64,000 bases of DNA, taken from Exiguobacterium sp. J17977. Its GTDB lineage: Bacteria > Bacillota > Bacilli > Exiguobacteriales > Exiguobacteriaceae. This document shows, in pieces, positions 24,227-32,188 of this stretch. Below the pieces are notes generated by a model. That model was given only the letters and a program-made list of their open reading frames with translations, searched no databases and was not told the origin of the DNA. How positions within the stretch are numbered: position 1 is the first letter of the stretch; every line of letters starts with the position of its first letter. The translations under genes and the position numbers were made by a program. The stretch is taken from assembly GCF_018616375.1 (NCBI RefSeq), contig NZ_JAEQBB010000001.1, forward strand, positions 1 through 64,000, read 5' to 3'.

Positions 24227-24977
24227 ATTGATTCACTTTTTGTTCTTCCATACATTTCAACGCTGCCGTCCAGCTGCCGAATAGGGCGTTGATGGTCGAC
24301 GTGCTCGGCACGTTGCGCCCTTCGGCCCATTTCCGATAATGGAGGATGCTGAAGTGTGATAACTCTTGTTTAGCAACGCGGAGCGCCTCGATGACGTCCT
24401 CTTCATCCCATTTCCGCTTCGGCGGGGCGATATCGAGGACGAATAAGGCGTAGCTCCATGACCCGTACTTCCGGGCGATGGTTGCGACCGTCGGATAGCC
24501 GCGCTCTTGGGCCCAGATGGCGTAATGCTGAGATGTGAGACGTTCGAGTTCCTCGGACGCTTCAATCAACGCTTGGATAATTCGTTCTTCATTGTTTTTC
24601 GCCGCGGTCGTCTGAAGTTTGGCTTCCCGGAGCGCGTTTGACCAAGAGCCGAACCGGCTGCTGATTAACGTCAGCGACGGGGAACGTGTTACTTTCGACC
24701 ACTCCCGATACGTTTGGCTCGTGAAGAGCGAAAGTTCCTCAGCGGCTTGATTCAATGCCTGAAGGATATCCTCATCTGAATAGTAATGGAACGACATTTG
24801 AATTTGGGCGGCGACGAGTGCTTCGCGCCAAGACCCGAACTGGTGGATAACGGTGGAAAGGGACGGTACGTTTTTGGTTTGCGACCAAACGCTGTACCGT
24901 TTTGAATCGAGCTCGGCATGTTCTTGAGCAGCTAACTGCAACGCTTGTACGATTTGAGGGCGTGTCCATTTTTTCAT
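24225..24977 (-). CDS. Protein of four homing-endonuclease-associated repeats (HNH_repeat), no nuclease domain
   Basis: This 250-residue protein consists almost only of four tandem repeats of about 54 residues. Each has the pattern (D/E)-x-I-x-x-AL at its start, then Y-x-x-W, P-S/T, a short helix, and F/Y-GSW-x-x-AL at the end. Repeat centres (GSW) are near residues 50, 109, 168 and 229. These match the repeats found beside HNH/homing endonucleases (HNH_repeat), which are helical DNA-binding units. No HNH, GIY-YIG or LAGLIDADG domain is present. ATG 24977 follows an AAAGGAG site. A second such protein lies at 29340-29924. A role as DNA-binding regulator is inference. Confidence 0.78.
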   Translation of the reverse strand: MKKWTRPQIVQALQLAAQEHAELDSKRYSVWSQTKNVPSLSTVIHQFGSWREALVAAQIQMSFHYYSDEDILQALNQAAEELSLFTSQTYREWSKVTRSPSLTLISSRFGSWSNALREAKLQTTAAKNNEERIIQALIEASEELERLTSQHYAIWAQERGYPTVATIARKYGSWSYALFVLDIAPPKRKWDEEDVIEALRVAKQELSHFSILHYRKWAEGRNVPSTSTINALFGSWTAALKCMEEQKVNQ

Positions 24978-25396
24978 CTTGGTGTCTCTCCTTTGGAGGG
25001 AGACGCAGCGAGCGTCTCGGAAGGTCTCTTGGTGTGAATGAACAGCTTGTATTGGTTGAAGAGTCAACGAGCTAGTCAAAAAGAATGCTGTCGATCGATG
25101 TTTACCTCCTTATGCGATGTTTTAGACGAGATGCAAAATAATGTAAACGATACCCAATTCGGGTTATGTATATTCCCATTTCCCGTTTGTCCGACAATTA
25201 TTCATTATGTGAAAGAAATCATGATAATAATTTCGTGAACTCCTTTGTTGCCATCCATGTCGTTAATGAGAAAAAGCTTGTTTTATCTTTAAATTTGTCG
25301 AGAAGAGTCGGGTAGTTTACTAGCATCGACGCATCTTTGCGCATTCCAACCCACACCACGAACGAACAACTCAGACTCTTGGAGGTGCGAACTACC
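24978..25396. other. Divergent intergenic region between the repeat protein and the dehydratase gene
   Basis: About 420 bases, AT-rich from 25120 to 25340, with no convincing gene. Near the minus-strand gene there is a hairpin GAGACGC-AGCGA-GCGTCTC (25000-25018), next to a TCTCCCTCC stretch that can pair with the AAAGGAGAGA ribosome binding site. On the + strand TTGTCG and TTACTA with a 16-base spacer could be a promoter for the dehydratase operon. The leftward and rightward transcripts both begin here. Confidence 0.45.
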
Positions 25397-27316
25397 ATGG
25401 CAACACTTGTGAACGTGTATCGGAAGAACCAACGAAATTTGCTGTTCTTATGTCTCGACATCTTAATCGTCTCATTTGTCCTCTATGTGACGTTCGAATT
25501 GCTGTTCTCGACACTCACGTCGTACGCAGCGCTCGAATCGAACGAAATGTTGACGATGGTCGCCATCAAAATCATCAGCTTCAGTCTCGTCGGGACGGTG
25601 TTAAAAATCCATCGCATCGACTGGCGCTACGCCTCGGTCCATGAGATGAAACAAGTCGCCATCGCCTTATTGAGCAGTGACTTGGTGTTGTACGCCTACA
25701 ACCAGTTCCACTTCGGGGCAGGGCTCGGCATGATGATCGCCGTCCAAGGGTTGCTCGCCTTCAACTTGATTTTATTCACGCGATTCTTGGCTCGTAACCA
25801 CGTCTTCGATGTGTTCAAACCACACTCCAACCACCCCGGACGAAAAGCGCTCATCATCGGTGCCGGTGATTCGGGCCAGTTGATCGTCCGTGAGTTGAAA
25901 GAACATCGCACGACCGTCCTCTGCGTCGTCGGACTGCTCGATGACGATCCACATCTTCAATCGCTTTACGTGCACGGGGTGCCGGTGCTCGGGATGACGG
26001 ACGATTTAGAGCGCATCATCCAAGAGCATGGGATTGAAGTCGTGATTTTGGCCATCCCGAGCCTGTCCTATGCGCGACGTCTGGCCTTGCTCAAACGGAT
26101 TGAGAAGACGGGCGCAGAATCCCATGCGTTACCGATGATTTCGGAGCTCGCGACCGGAAAGGTGTCCATTAGTGAAATCCGTGAAGTGAAAATCGAGGAC
26201 TTGCTCGGCCGAGAGCCGGTCCAGTTGGACATATCTGGAATATCTAGTCATGTGGAAGGCGCGACGATACTCGTCACAGGTGCCGGTGGATCGATCGGTT
26301 CGGAACTGTGCCGCCAGCTCATCAAATTCGCCCCGGCTGAAATGATTCTCCTCGGTCACGGCGAGAACAGTATTTATTTGATTGAACGAGAGTTGCGCGA
26401 ACTCGGGATGGAGACGGTGCTTCATCCCGTCATCGGGGACGTGCAGGACGAGGCCCGGCTTGAAGAGGTGTTCCGGATGTATAAACCGGAGATCGTCTAT
26501 CACGCCGCCGCACACAAACACGTTCCTCTCATGGAGGGCAACCCGCTCGAAGCCGTCAAAAACAATATTTACGGAACGAAACATATGGTCGACGTCGCGG
26601 CCCGGCATAAAGTAAATCGCTTCATCATGATTTCGACGGATAAGGCGGTCAACCCGACAAATGTGATGGGTTCGACGAAACGCATCGCCGAGATGGTTGT
26701 TCAAGAAAAGGCACGTGCCAGCGACACGATTTTCGCGGTCGTGCGTTTCGGGAACGTCCTCGGCAGCCGCGGCTCGGTCGTCCCGTTGTTTAAAGAACAG
26801 ATTTTACGCGGGGGACCGGTCACCGTCACCGACGCCGAGATGACCCGTTACTTCATGACCATTCCGGAAGCGAGTCGCCTTGTCATTCAAGCGAGTGTCT
26901 TAGCGCGAGGCGGTGAAGTGTTCGTGCTCGATATGGGTGACCCGGTCAAAATCATCGATTTGGCGAAAAAGATGATCGAGTTGAGCGGCTTCACGACCGA
27001 CCAAATCGGCATCGAGGTTACAGGGATTCGCCCCGGTGAGAAGTTGTACGAAGAACTGTTGGCTGAAAGTGAGCTCGGTCCGGAAGCGAACGTCTTCCCG
27101 AAAATCTTCGTCGGTCAGACCCGCCCGTTCAAAACCGTCTCCTCCGTCTTGCATCTGATTGAAACGTTTCGTGATGACCGTGACGCGTTGATGTATCTAT
27201 TGCTGTTCATCGCCAACAGTGACGACCTCGACCGAGACATCGAACGGCTGTTCACACACGGAGTGAAACGGATGCGTCCTCATATCGCCGCGTCACGTCT
27301 CGCCGATGGGAACTGA
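25397..27316 (+). CDS. Membrane nucleotide-sugar 4,6-dehydratase (CapD/EpsC type)
   Basis: A 639-residue protein. Residues 1-120 hold four transmembrane helices, 130-260 a Rossmann-like CoA-binding-type domain (IIGAGDSGQLIVREL), and 285-620 an extended SDR domain. The SDR domain starts with ILVTGAGGSIGSEL and carries STDKAVNPTNVMGSTKR, the conserved region of inverting UDP-GlcNAc 4,6-dehydratases. A conserved PGEKLYEELL segment is near the end. It makes a 4-keto-6-deoxy sugar nucleotide, the substrate that the DegT aminotransferase two genes downstream would aminate. ATG 25397 follows GGAGGT. First gene of the amino-sugar cassette. Confidence 0.88.
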   Translation: MATLVNVYRKNQRNLLFLCLDILIVSFVLYVTFELLFSTLTSYAALESNEMLTMVAIKIISFSLVGTVLKIHRIDWRYASVHEMKQVAIALLSSDLVLYAYNQFHFGAGLGMMIAVQGLLAFNLILFTRFLARNHVFDVFKPHSNHPGRKALIIGAGDSGQLIVRELKEHRTTVLCVVGLLDDDPHLQSLYVHGVPVLGMTDDLERIIQEHGIEVVILAIPSLSYARRLALLKRIEKTGAESHALPMISELATGKVSISEIREVKIEDLLGREPVQLDISGISSHVEGATILVTGAGGSIGSELCRQLIKFAPAEMILLGHGENSIYLIERELRELGMETVLHPVIGDVQDEARLEEVFRMYKPEIVYHAAAHKHVPLMEGNPLEAVKNNIYGTKHMVDVAARHKVNRFIMISTDKAVNPTNVMGSTKRIAEMVVQEKARASDTIFAVVRFGNVLGSRGSVVPLFKEQILRGGPVTVTDAEMTRYFMTIPEASRLVIQASVLARGGEVFVLDMGDPVKIIDLAKKMIELSGFTTDQIGIEVTGIRPGEKLYEELLAESELGPEANVFPKIFVGQTRPFKTVSSVLHLIETFRDDRDALMYLLLFIANSDDLDRDIERLFTHGVKRMRPHIAASRLADGN

Positions 27317-27345
27317 ACGCCACTATGAGCGAGGAGGGGAGAACG

Positions 27346-28188
27346 ATGGTCGATCAAACAGTGCTCATCGTCGGCGTCGCCAGCTTTCAAGGGTTCCATC
27401 TGGCACGTCGACTGTTACAAGAAGGGTTTGATGTCGTCGGCATCGATGATGAGGGACGACACAAGACGAGAATCGCCAAACAACGTCTCTACGTCTTGAC
27501 GCACCCGCAGTTTCACTTGATTCGCACAACACTCGCGAACAAGACGGTCATGCGCAGCATTTTGAATCGACATGAACCGCATCACATCATCTTATGTTCG
27601 ACCCGTACCGTCGACGACCCGCTCGAACGTTATGAGCTGATGAAGCGATATATCGCACTGCATACGAAACGTGTCCCGCTCAAGTCGTTCATCACGTTTG
27701 ACCTCCCGATACAGGAAGTGAACGAAGAAGGTCCCGCCATCCATCTCTTCACGGAAGACGTCTTCGGCCCTTGGGACGATGCCACGACACTCGTATCCAA
27801 AGCGATCGTCGCCGTCGACCGCGGGGTCCGTCTCTCCGGCTATTATGCGACGGATATCATCAACGTCTCCTATATCGACGACGTCGTCGAGTCGGTCGTT
27901 CGACTATTGCGTTTGGTTCAAACGGGGCTGTCACCCGTCGGTTACTTTCAAATCTCGGCCTCGGACTACGTGAACGTTCAAACGTTACTGTCCGATGTCG
28001 GCCATATCCTCAACAAGTCAGCCAAGACGTCGCTACCGATGCGGGCATCGGTGCTTCGCCAGTCGGACATCCCGACGCTCGATACGTTGATTGGCTTCAG
28101 CCCGAGCACATCGTTATTTGAAGCACTCGAGCAAGTCGTCGACTGGTATATCTCGTATAAAAACATGATGAAGGAGGGCATCAAATGA
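27346..28188 (+). CDS. Degenerate NAD-dependent epimerase-like protein
   Basis: A 280-residue extended-SDR relative. Its first 40 residues (VLIVGVASFQGFHLARRLL, then VVGIDDEG) and the later VFGPWDD and INVSYIDDVVESVVRLL segments align with UDP-glucuronate 4-epimerases. The dinucleotide motif is altered (GVASFQG in place of GxxGxxG). The middle part that should hold the catalytic Ser and Y-x-x-x-K is shortened: after FITFDLPIQEVNEEGP the sequence goes straight to the VFGPW segment. I therefore expect no epimerase activity. ATG 27346 has GAGGAGGGGA upstream and gives a better start than 27325. Its stop overlaps the aminotransferase start (ATGA). Confidence 0.72.
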   Translation: MVDQTVLIVGVASFQGFHLARRLLQEGFDVVGIDDEGRHKTRIAKQRLYVLTHPQFHLIRTTLANKTVMRSILNRHEPHHIILCSTRTVDDPLERYELMKRYIALHTKRVPLKSFITFDLPIQEVNEEGPAIHLFTEDVFGPWDDATTLVSKAIVAVDRGVRLSGYYATDIINVSYIDDVVESVVRLLRLVQTGLSPVGYFQISASDYVNVQTLLSDVGHILNKSAKTSLPMRASVLRQSDIPTLDTLIGFSPSTSLFEALEQVVDWYISYKNMMKEGIK

Positions 28189-29327
28189 ACATCTTATTAT
28201 CGAAGCCGCATATGTCCGGACGTGAGATGGCTTATATCGAAGAGGCGTTCGCTAGCAATTGGATTGCACCGCTCGGCCCGAACGTCAATGCGTTTGAAGC
28301 GGAAGTGGCCGCTTACACGGACCATCCTCACGCCTTGGCGACAAGCTCGGGCACGGCTGCCCTCCATTTGGCGTTACTTACCCTCGGTGTCGGAATGAAT
28401 GACACGGTCTTCTGTCAATCGCTCACGTTCGTGGCATCGGTCAACCCGATCCGTTATGTCGGGGCCATCCCGGTGTTTATCGACTCGGAAACGACGACGT
28501 GGAACATGTCACCGGACGCGCTCCGGAAAGCGTTCGTTCAAGCGGCGACGAAAGGGAAACTTCCGAAAGCGGTCATCGTCGTGCATCTCTACGGCGTCGT
28601 CGCAAAAATCGGCGAGATTCGCCACATCTGCCGCGAATACGGTGTCCCGTTGATTGAAGATGCGGCCGAATCACTCGGCTCGACATGGCACGGGCAGATG
28701 ACGGGCACGATCGGTGACATCGGCTTCTATTCGTTCAACGGCAATAAAATCATTACGACGTCAGGCGGTGGCATGCTGATGGTGCCGAATGAAGAAACGA
28801 GACAGTTAGCGCTCAAATTGGCCACGCAAGCCCGGGAAGATGCCCCGCATTATGAGCATGAACAAGTCGGATATAACTATCGGTTGAGTAACGTCTCGGC
28901 CGGGATCGGCCGGGGCCAGCTCGAAGTGATCGAACAACGCGTCCAAGCGAGACGTCGCGTCTTCGCCCGTTACGAGCGCATGTTCCGGCAACTCGGGACG
29001 ACGTATCAACAAGAAGTCCCGTATTCACGGGCCAATCGTTGGCTCACGGCCATGCAGCTGGATCAGACCGAGTTGCACCGTGACACGTTGATGGAGCGTC
29101 TCGCCACGGCCGGAATCGAGTCGCGTCCCGTCTGGAAGCCGATGCACTTACAACCCGTTTACCGCGATGCGGAATACGTGACGGTCGACGGGGACGATGT
29201 CAGTCGCCGCCTCTTCGAAAACGGCATCTGTCTTCCCTCGGGATCCGATTTGACGATTGGGGAACAACAGCAGGTCATCCAGACGGTACTCGATACACGT
29301 ACGATCGTGACCGAACAAAGTGTCTGA
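28185..29327 (+). CDS. DegT/DnrJ/EryC1 family sugar aminotransferase
   Basis: This 380-residue PLP enzyme aminates 4-keto nucleotide sugars, usually with glutamate as donor. The opening KPHMSGREMAYIEEAF and the PLP lysine in FYSFNGNKIITTSGGGML (Lys near residue 187) are diagnostic. EDAAESLGS, with the PLP-ring-stacking Asp, lies about 25 residues before it. It resembles PglE/EpsN enzymes that make UDP-4-amino-4,6-dideoxy-GlcNAc, matching the dehydratase upstream. It overlaps the degenerate epimerase gene by 4 bases and is followed after 12 bases by a repeat-protein gene. Confidence 0.9.
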   Translation: MNILLSKPHMSGREMAYIEEAFASNWIAPLGPNVNAFEAEVAAYTDHPHALATSSGTAALHLALLTLGVGMNDTVFCQSLTFVASVNPIRYVGAIPVFIDSETTTWNMSPDALRKAFVQAATKGKLPKAVIVVHLYGVVAKIGEIRHICREYGVPLIEDAAESLGSTWHGQMTGTIGDIGFYSFNGNKIITTSGGGMLMVPNEETRQLALKLATQAREDAPHYEHEQVGYNYRLSNVSAGIGRGQLEVIEQRVQARRRVFARYERMFRQLGTTYQQEVPYSRANRWLTAMQLDQTELHRDTLMERLATAGIESRPVWKPMHLQPVYRDAEYVTVDGDDVSRRLFENGICLPSGSDLTIGEQQQVIQTVLDTRTIVTEQSV

Positions 29328-29339
29328 GGAGGACGAACG

Positions 29340-29924
29340 ATGAACCGGGAAGCAGAGATTATCCAGTCGCTTCGAGCCGCTGCATCTCTGACTCCGACCC
29401 TCACTGTCAAACAATATCAGCTCTGGAGCCGAGACCGAGACGTCCCGACGTTCCTCGACGTTCTCAATTTTTATGGGTCATGGACCGGTGCGTTGAAAGC
29501 GGCCGGTCTCGTCGAATCCCGCAAACAATATACCCAACAAGAACTCGTCGCAGCGCTTCGGCTCGCACTTGAACAAGAAGGGAGATTGACGAGCACCCAC
29601 TATCAACAGTGGGCCAAAGGTCAAACCGCCCCTTCCCTAGGTGATATTATTTCCCATTTCGGGTCTTGGAGTCTGGCCGTGAAAACGGTCGAGCGTTTAG
29701 AAGAACTCCATTTTACGGTCCAACCAGAACGTGAAAAAGCAGAAATCGTCCAATCGTTACTCGAAGCAAGCCGGGTCGTGGTCCCATTCAACGCCGTCAC
29801 GTATCAGAAATGGGCCAAACGACATAAACGACCGAGTGTCGCCAAAATATCGCGACGGTATGGATCTTGGAAACGGGCACTCGCCGAATTGGAGCTTCGT
29901 GAGTCGTGCAATGGGAAGAAGTGA
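29340..29924 (+). CDS. Protein of three homing-endonuclease-associated repeats, within the amino-sugar operon
   Basis: A 194-residue protein made of three repeats of about 54-57 residues, each ending in F/Y-GSW-x-x-A-L/V (GSW near residues 46, 103 and 172). Each repeat also carries the mid-repeat Y-x-x-W and P-S/T motifs seen in the paralogue at 24225-24977. A basic ending (KKRALAELEL-type, then NGKK) fits nucleic acid contact. No nuclease domain is present. It begins 12 bases after the aminotransferase stop with a GAGGAGG site, so it is co-transcribed with sugar genes. That is unexpected for a DNA-binding repeat protein, and its role is unknown. Confidence 0.78.
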   Translation: MNREAEIIQSLRAAASLTPTLTVKQYQLWSRDRDVPTFLDVLNFYGSWTGALKAAGLVESRKQYTQQELVAALRLALEQEGRLTSTHYQQWAKGQTAPSLGDIISHFGSWSLAVKTVERLEELHFTVQPEREKAEIVQSLLEASRVVVPFNAVTYQKWAKRHKRPSVAKISRRYGSWKRALAELELRESCNGKK

Positions 29925-29943
29925 ACATGGAGGAGGAATCACG

Positions 29944-30084
29944 ATGAACGGAGCATTTGTCATCTCGTTAGATTTTGAATTGAACTGCAACATCTTGGAG
30001 GGAGGGAAACGCCATGGGCCGACCAATCGTGTTGCTCATCGGGGAACATCGCACATCCGCCTACGTCTATCAGGCGATTCGTAA
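29944..30084 (+). pseudogene. Truncated polysaccharide deacetylase N-terminus (remnant)
   Basis: A start ATG with a very good GGAGGAGGA site opens with MNGAFVISLDFEL, the N-terminal signature of a polysaccharide deacetylase family. After about 15 codons the similarity stops, and the frame reads through the ribosome binding site and start of the next gene, ending at 30084 after 46 residues. The likely history is a deletion that removed the body of a deacetylase gene and left its translation start. A functional leader peptide coupling translation to the next gene is the alternative. Confidence 0.5.
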
Positions 30085-30667
30085 TTTAGGGGTGACCCAT
30101 GTGATTCAAGAAGACGGTCCGAGCGAACATCGACCCGAATCGATCAATCATTGGCTGACACACGCCTATGTCCGGTCGATGGCGCCCCTCATGCGCGTAT
30201 CGAGCCGGGCACGGATTCGAGAACTGAAAGGACGCTATCCGTTGAACGATGAGCCGATTCCGTTCCATCACATCCTCCGGGTCACTTCCTTGAACGATAC
30301 GAAGACGACGATGTGGCTCGACCGTCTCGACCCGCAACTCATCGTCACCCATGAGACGGGACCGATTGACCCGAGTGTCCTCGCCCGATTCGACTGTCCG
30401 GTGTTGACGGTCAAACCGTCAATCGCTGAAGGACAGATTGAGGCGTACTGGGCGTTCCGGGCCAAACCGGACGTCTGTGAGACACGAATCGAACAGTGGA
30501 CCGAGCGGGGATGGTCCGTGGTCGACCGTGCCGTGCTCTATATCGGCGGGACGGATAACTTTGCCACGTACCCGTATTTGCAGCTCACGACGGCGCTTCC
30601 GCTCTTGAGACGGCACATCGAGCTGTTGTTAAAGGAAGACGTGTATGACCGCCGAACGGCGAAATAA
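30014..30667 (+). CDS. Divergent formyltransferase-like protein
   Basis: A 217-residue protein whose layout follows the formyltransferase fold: LLIGEHRTSAYVYQAI at the start, DPQLIVTHETGPIDPSVLARF, then a region aligning with the catalytic loop, and a terminal dimer-like helix. Where active enzymes carry N-x-H-P-S-x-x-P, this one reads TVKPSIAEG, so the catalytic Asn and His are Thr and Lys. Sugar formyltransferases acting on 4-amino sugars are common after DegT aminotransferases, and the context fits that family, but this copy is probably inactive or has a new role. Start ATG 30014 follows GGAGGGAGG. Confidence 0.6.
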   Translation: MGRPIVLLIGEHRTSAYVYQAIRNLGVTHVIQEDGPSEHRPESINHWLTHAYVRSMAPLMRVSSRARIRELKGRYPLNDEPIPFHHILRVTSLNDTKTTMWLDRLDPQLIVTHETGPIDPSVLARFDCPVLTVKPSIAEGQIEAYWAFRAKPDVCETRIEQWTERGWSVVDRAVLYIGGTDNFATYPYLQLTTALPLLRRHIELLLKEDVYDRRTAK

Positions 30668-30694
30668 CGGCCAAAGCGCGATGCTTTGGCCGTT
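30666..30694. terminator. Bidirectional terminator
   Basis: AACGGCCAAAGC (30666-30677) and GCTTTGGCCGTT (30683-30694) with a GCGAT loop sit between the end of the sugar cassette and the convergent MerR gene. Confidence 0.75.
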
Positions 30695-30698
30695 TCGT

Positions 30699-31463
30699 TT
30701 AGCTTTGGGTGATGCAGAAGTGTTGAATGGCATCGTTGTAGTAGACAGCCAGCCCTGGGGCGTACTTGTCATAAAATGCGGTGAAGCGCTCGTCCATGAC
30801 GTACATCTGTCCGAGCCCGCTGAACATGTCGAGCGAGCAGTCATAGAACTGGTCGTTGATGAACGCGTGATTCGCCTGGACGGCCGCTTGGACACGCGGG
30901 TCTTCGACCGGGACACCGGCAGTGAACAAGTCGACGAGCGGCTTGACGAGATCGACTTGCTGTTGACTGAGGGCTTCCCAGTCTTCTTTCGTACGTTTGT
31001 CGGCGCGTGCACGTGACGTCTTGTACGCCTCGCTCTCACCCCAGCGCTCCACGACTTCGGACTCGTGTTTCGCTTCATGGGCTTTCAGTTCGTCGAACGA
31101 CAGACCGTTGAACAATGATTTGTCTTCCATTGGAATTCCTCCTCTCAGTGAGGTGAGCGTCGATTCCGCCGTCTCGGCGAGTGTCGCGAAATAGGCGGCC
31201 TTCGCGCGCAACGCGGTCACTTGTTCTTCGAGGGCACGGGTCCGGTCGAACGGTTCGGCCTCGAGCAACGCCTGAATCGTCTCGAGCGGAAAGTCGAGCG
31301 AGCGATACAGCAGAATCGTCTGCAACCGCGCGGCGTCATGTGACGAGTAACGACGATATCCGTTGGCGTCACGCTCGGCAACAAGCAGACCGACCGCGTC
31401 ATAGTGCCTGAGCGTCCGTGTGGTCGTGCCGGCGAGTGTGGCGAGCTGTTGAATCGTATACAT
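30699..31463 (-). CDS. MerR family regulator with TipAS antibiotic-binding domain
   Basis: This 254-residue regulator has an N-terminal MerR winged helix (YTIQQLATLAGTTTRTLRHYDAVGLL, residues 2-27) and a dimerisation coiled coil at about 75-105. A C-terminal TipAS domain (about residues 120-250) has the ending typical of that family, ...YNDAIQHFCI. TipA-type proteins bind thiopeptides or other drugs and activate efflux genes, often autoregulating. The gene is preceded by a promoter with a 15-base dyad in its spacer. No exporter gene lies next to it; the upstream GNAT gene on the same strand is the only neighbour. Confidence 0.87.
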   Translation of the reverse strand: MYTIQQLATLAGTTTRTLRHYDAVGLLVAERDANGYRRYSSHDAARLQTILLYRSLDFPLETIQALLEAEPFDRTRALEEQVTALRAKAAYFATLAETAESTLTSLRGGIPMEDKSLFNGLSFDELKAHEAKHESEVVERWGESEAYKTSRARADKRTKEDWEALSQQQVDLVKPLVDLFTAGVPVEDPRVQAAVQANHAFINDQFYDCSLDMFSGLGQMYVMDERFTAFYDKYAPGLAVYYNDAIQHFCITQS

Positions 31464-31484
31464 GTCCTCACCTCCTTGGATTCA

Positions 31485-31514
31485 GCGTACACGTTGACGT
31501 CGCGTCAAGGTCAA
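31485..31514 (-). promoter_or_regulatory. MerR-type promoter with dyad operator
   Basis: On the minus strand TTGACC (31514-31509) and TACGCT (31490-31485) are spaced by 18 bases. The spacer carries the dyad TTGACG-CGA-CGTCAA (31508-31494). An operator inside an over-long spacer is the hallmark of MerR-activated promoters, so this is a likely autoregulatory site. Confidence 0.6.
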
Positions 31515-31975
31515 GCTTCTTTTTCAAACAAGGAAAAACCATCCCGTTCGCCGATATAACGGAAGCCGAAGCGGGGATAATAGGCGTTTAAAAACGAGTT
31601 CGTGGCGACACAGTCGAGGCGAACCCGGTCTGACGTCGCTGCGAGCGCATAACGCATCAACTGTTCGCCGACTTGTTGGCCCTTCATACGGTCGTCGACG
31701 ACGAGCCGATGTAAATAGACGGCACCCTGGGAATCGTCCCATAAATTCTCATCCCAAGCCGTCGGCGGAATCAAACTGACCGACCCGGTGATGGTTCCAT
31801 TTGTTTCGTATACATACACGGTCCCGTTCGTGACGTCATGGGTCACGAAATCGGTCCGGCTCGGTTCTAAATATTTCACCCATTGCGTTTTTCCGGCTGC
31901 CTGAAACGCTTGGGCTTTTGTTAAAATCAGTTGATCGATCGCGGAAAGATCGGCCCGTGTGGCCAAACGGATCAT
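31511..31975 (-). CDS. GNAT family N-acetyltransferase
   Basis: A 154-residue GNAT enzyme. Residues 85-105 (AVYLHRLVVDDRMKGQQVGEQLM) form the acetyl-CoA pyrophosphate loop, with a Q-x-V-G variant of the usual R/Q-x-x-G-x-G/A. The C-terminal FLNAYYPRFGFRYIGE matches motif B. The substrate is unknown. It is transcribed in the same direction as, and ahead of, the TipAS-type regulator, whose promoter overlaps its last codons. Start ATG 31975 gives the normal family length. Confidence 0.8.
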   Translation of the reverse strand: MIRLATRADLSAIDQLILTKAQAFQAAGKTQWVKYLEPSRTDFVTHDVTNGTVYVYETNGTITGSVSLIPPTAWDENLWDDSQGAVYLHRLVVDDRMKGQQVGEQLMRYALAATSDRVRLDCVATNSFLNAYYPRFGFRYIGERDGFSLFEKEA

Positions 31976-32047
31976 ATAAGTCGCCTCACTTTCATTTCAT
32001 TTCAAATTCGTGTAGGGTACACGGTGAGTAAGCTGTTGAAACACTCT

Positions 32048-32076
32048 TTGTATTGATTTCGAATTTTTGTTAAGAT
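32048..32076 (+). promoter_or_regulatory. Promoter of the alpha-glucosidase gene
   Basis: TTGTAT (32048-32053) and TAAGAT (32071-32076) with a 17-base spacer. The following operator would sit just downstream of the transcription start. Confidence 0.6.
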
Positions 32077-32090
32077 AAACGTAGTGCATC

Positions 32091-32106
32091 GTGCAAACGA
32101 TTGCGC
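32091..32106. promoter_or_regulatory. cre / LacI-family operator
   Basis: GTGCAAACGATTGCGC is a LacI-family dyad with a central CG. Its core TGCAAACGATTGCG matches the CcpA cre consensus TGWAANCGNTNWCA except for the last base. Downstream of a promoter it would repress, by CcpA or by a maltose-type repressor. Confidence 0.65.
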
Positions 32107-32188
32107 TAATGCGATATAAAGACAACAGCACTGATATTAGTATATAGGATGCACAGTGAGTTTAGGGATAAGGGAGTATCATTGACAC

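Noticed and set aside
24225-30667. Mobile element or homing endonuclease locus
   Set aside because: Although the repeats are related to homing endonuclease appendages, I found no nuclease domain, transposase, integrase, inverted terminal repeats or target duplication.
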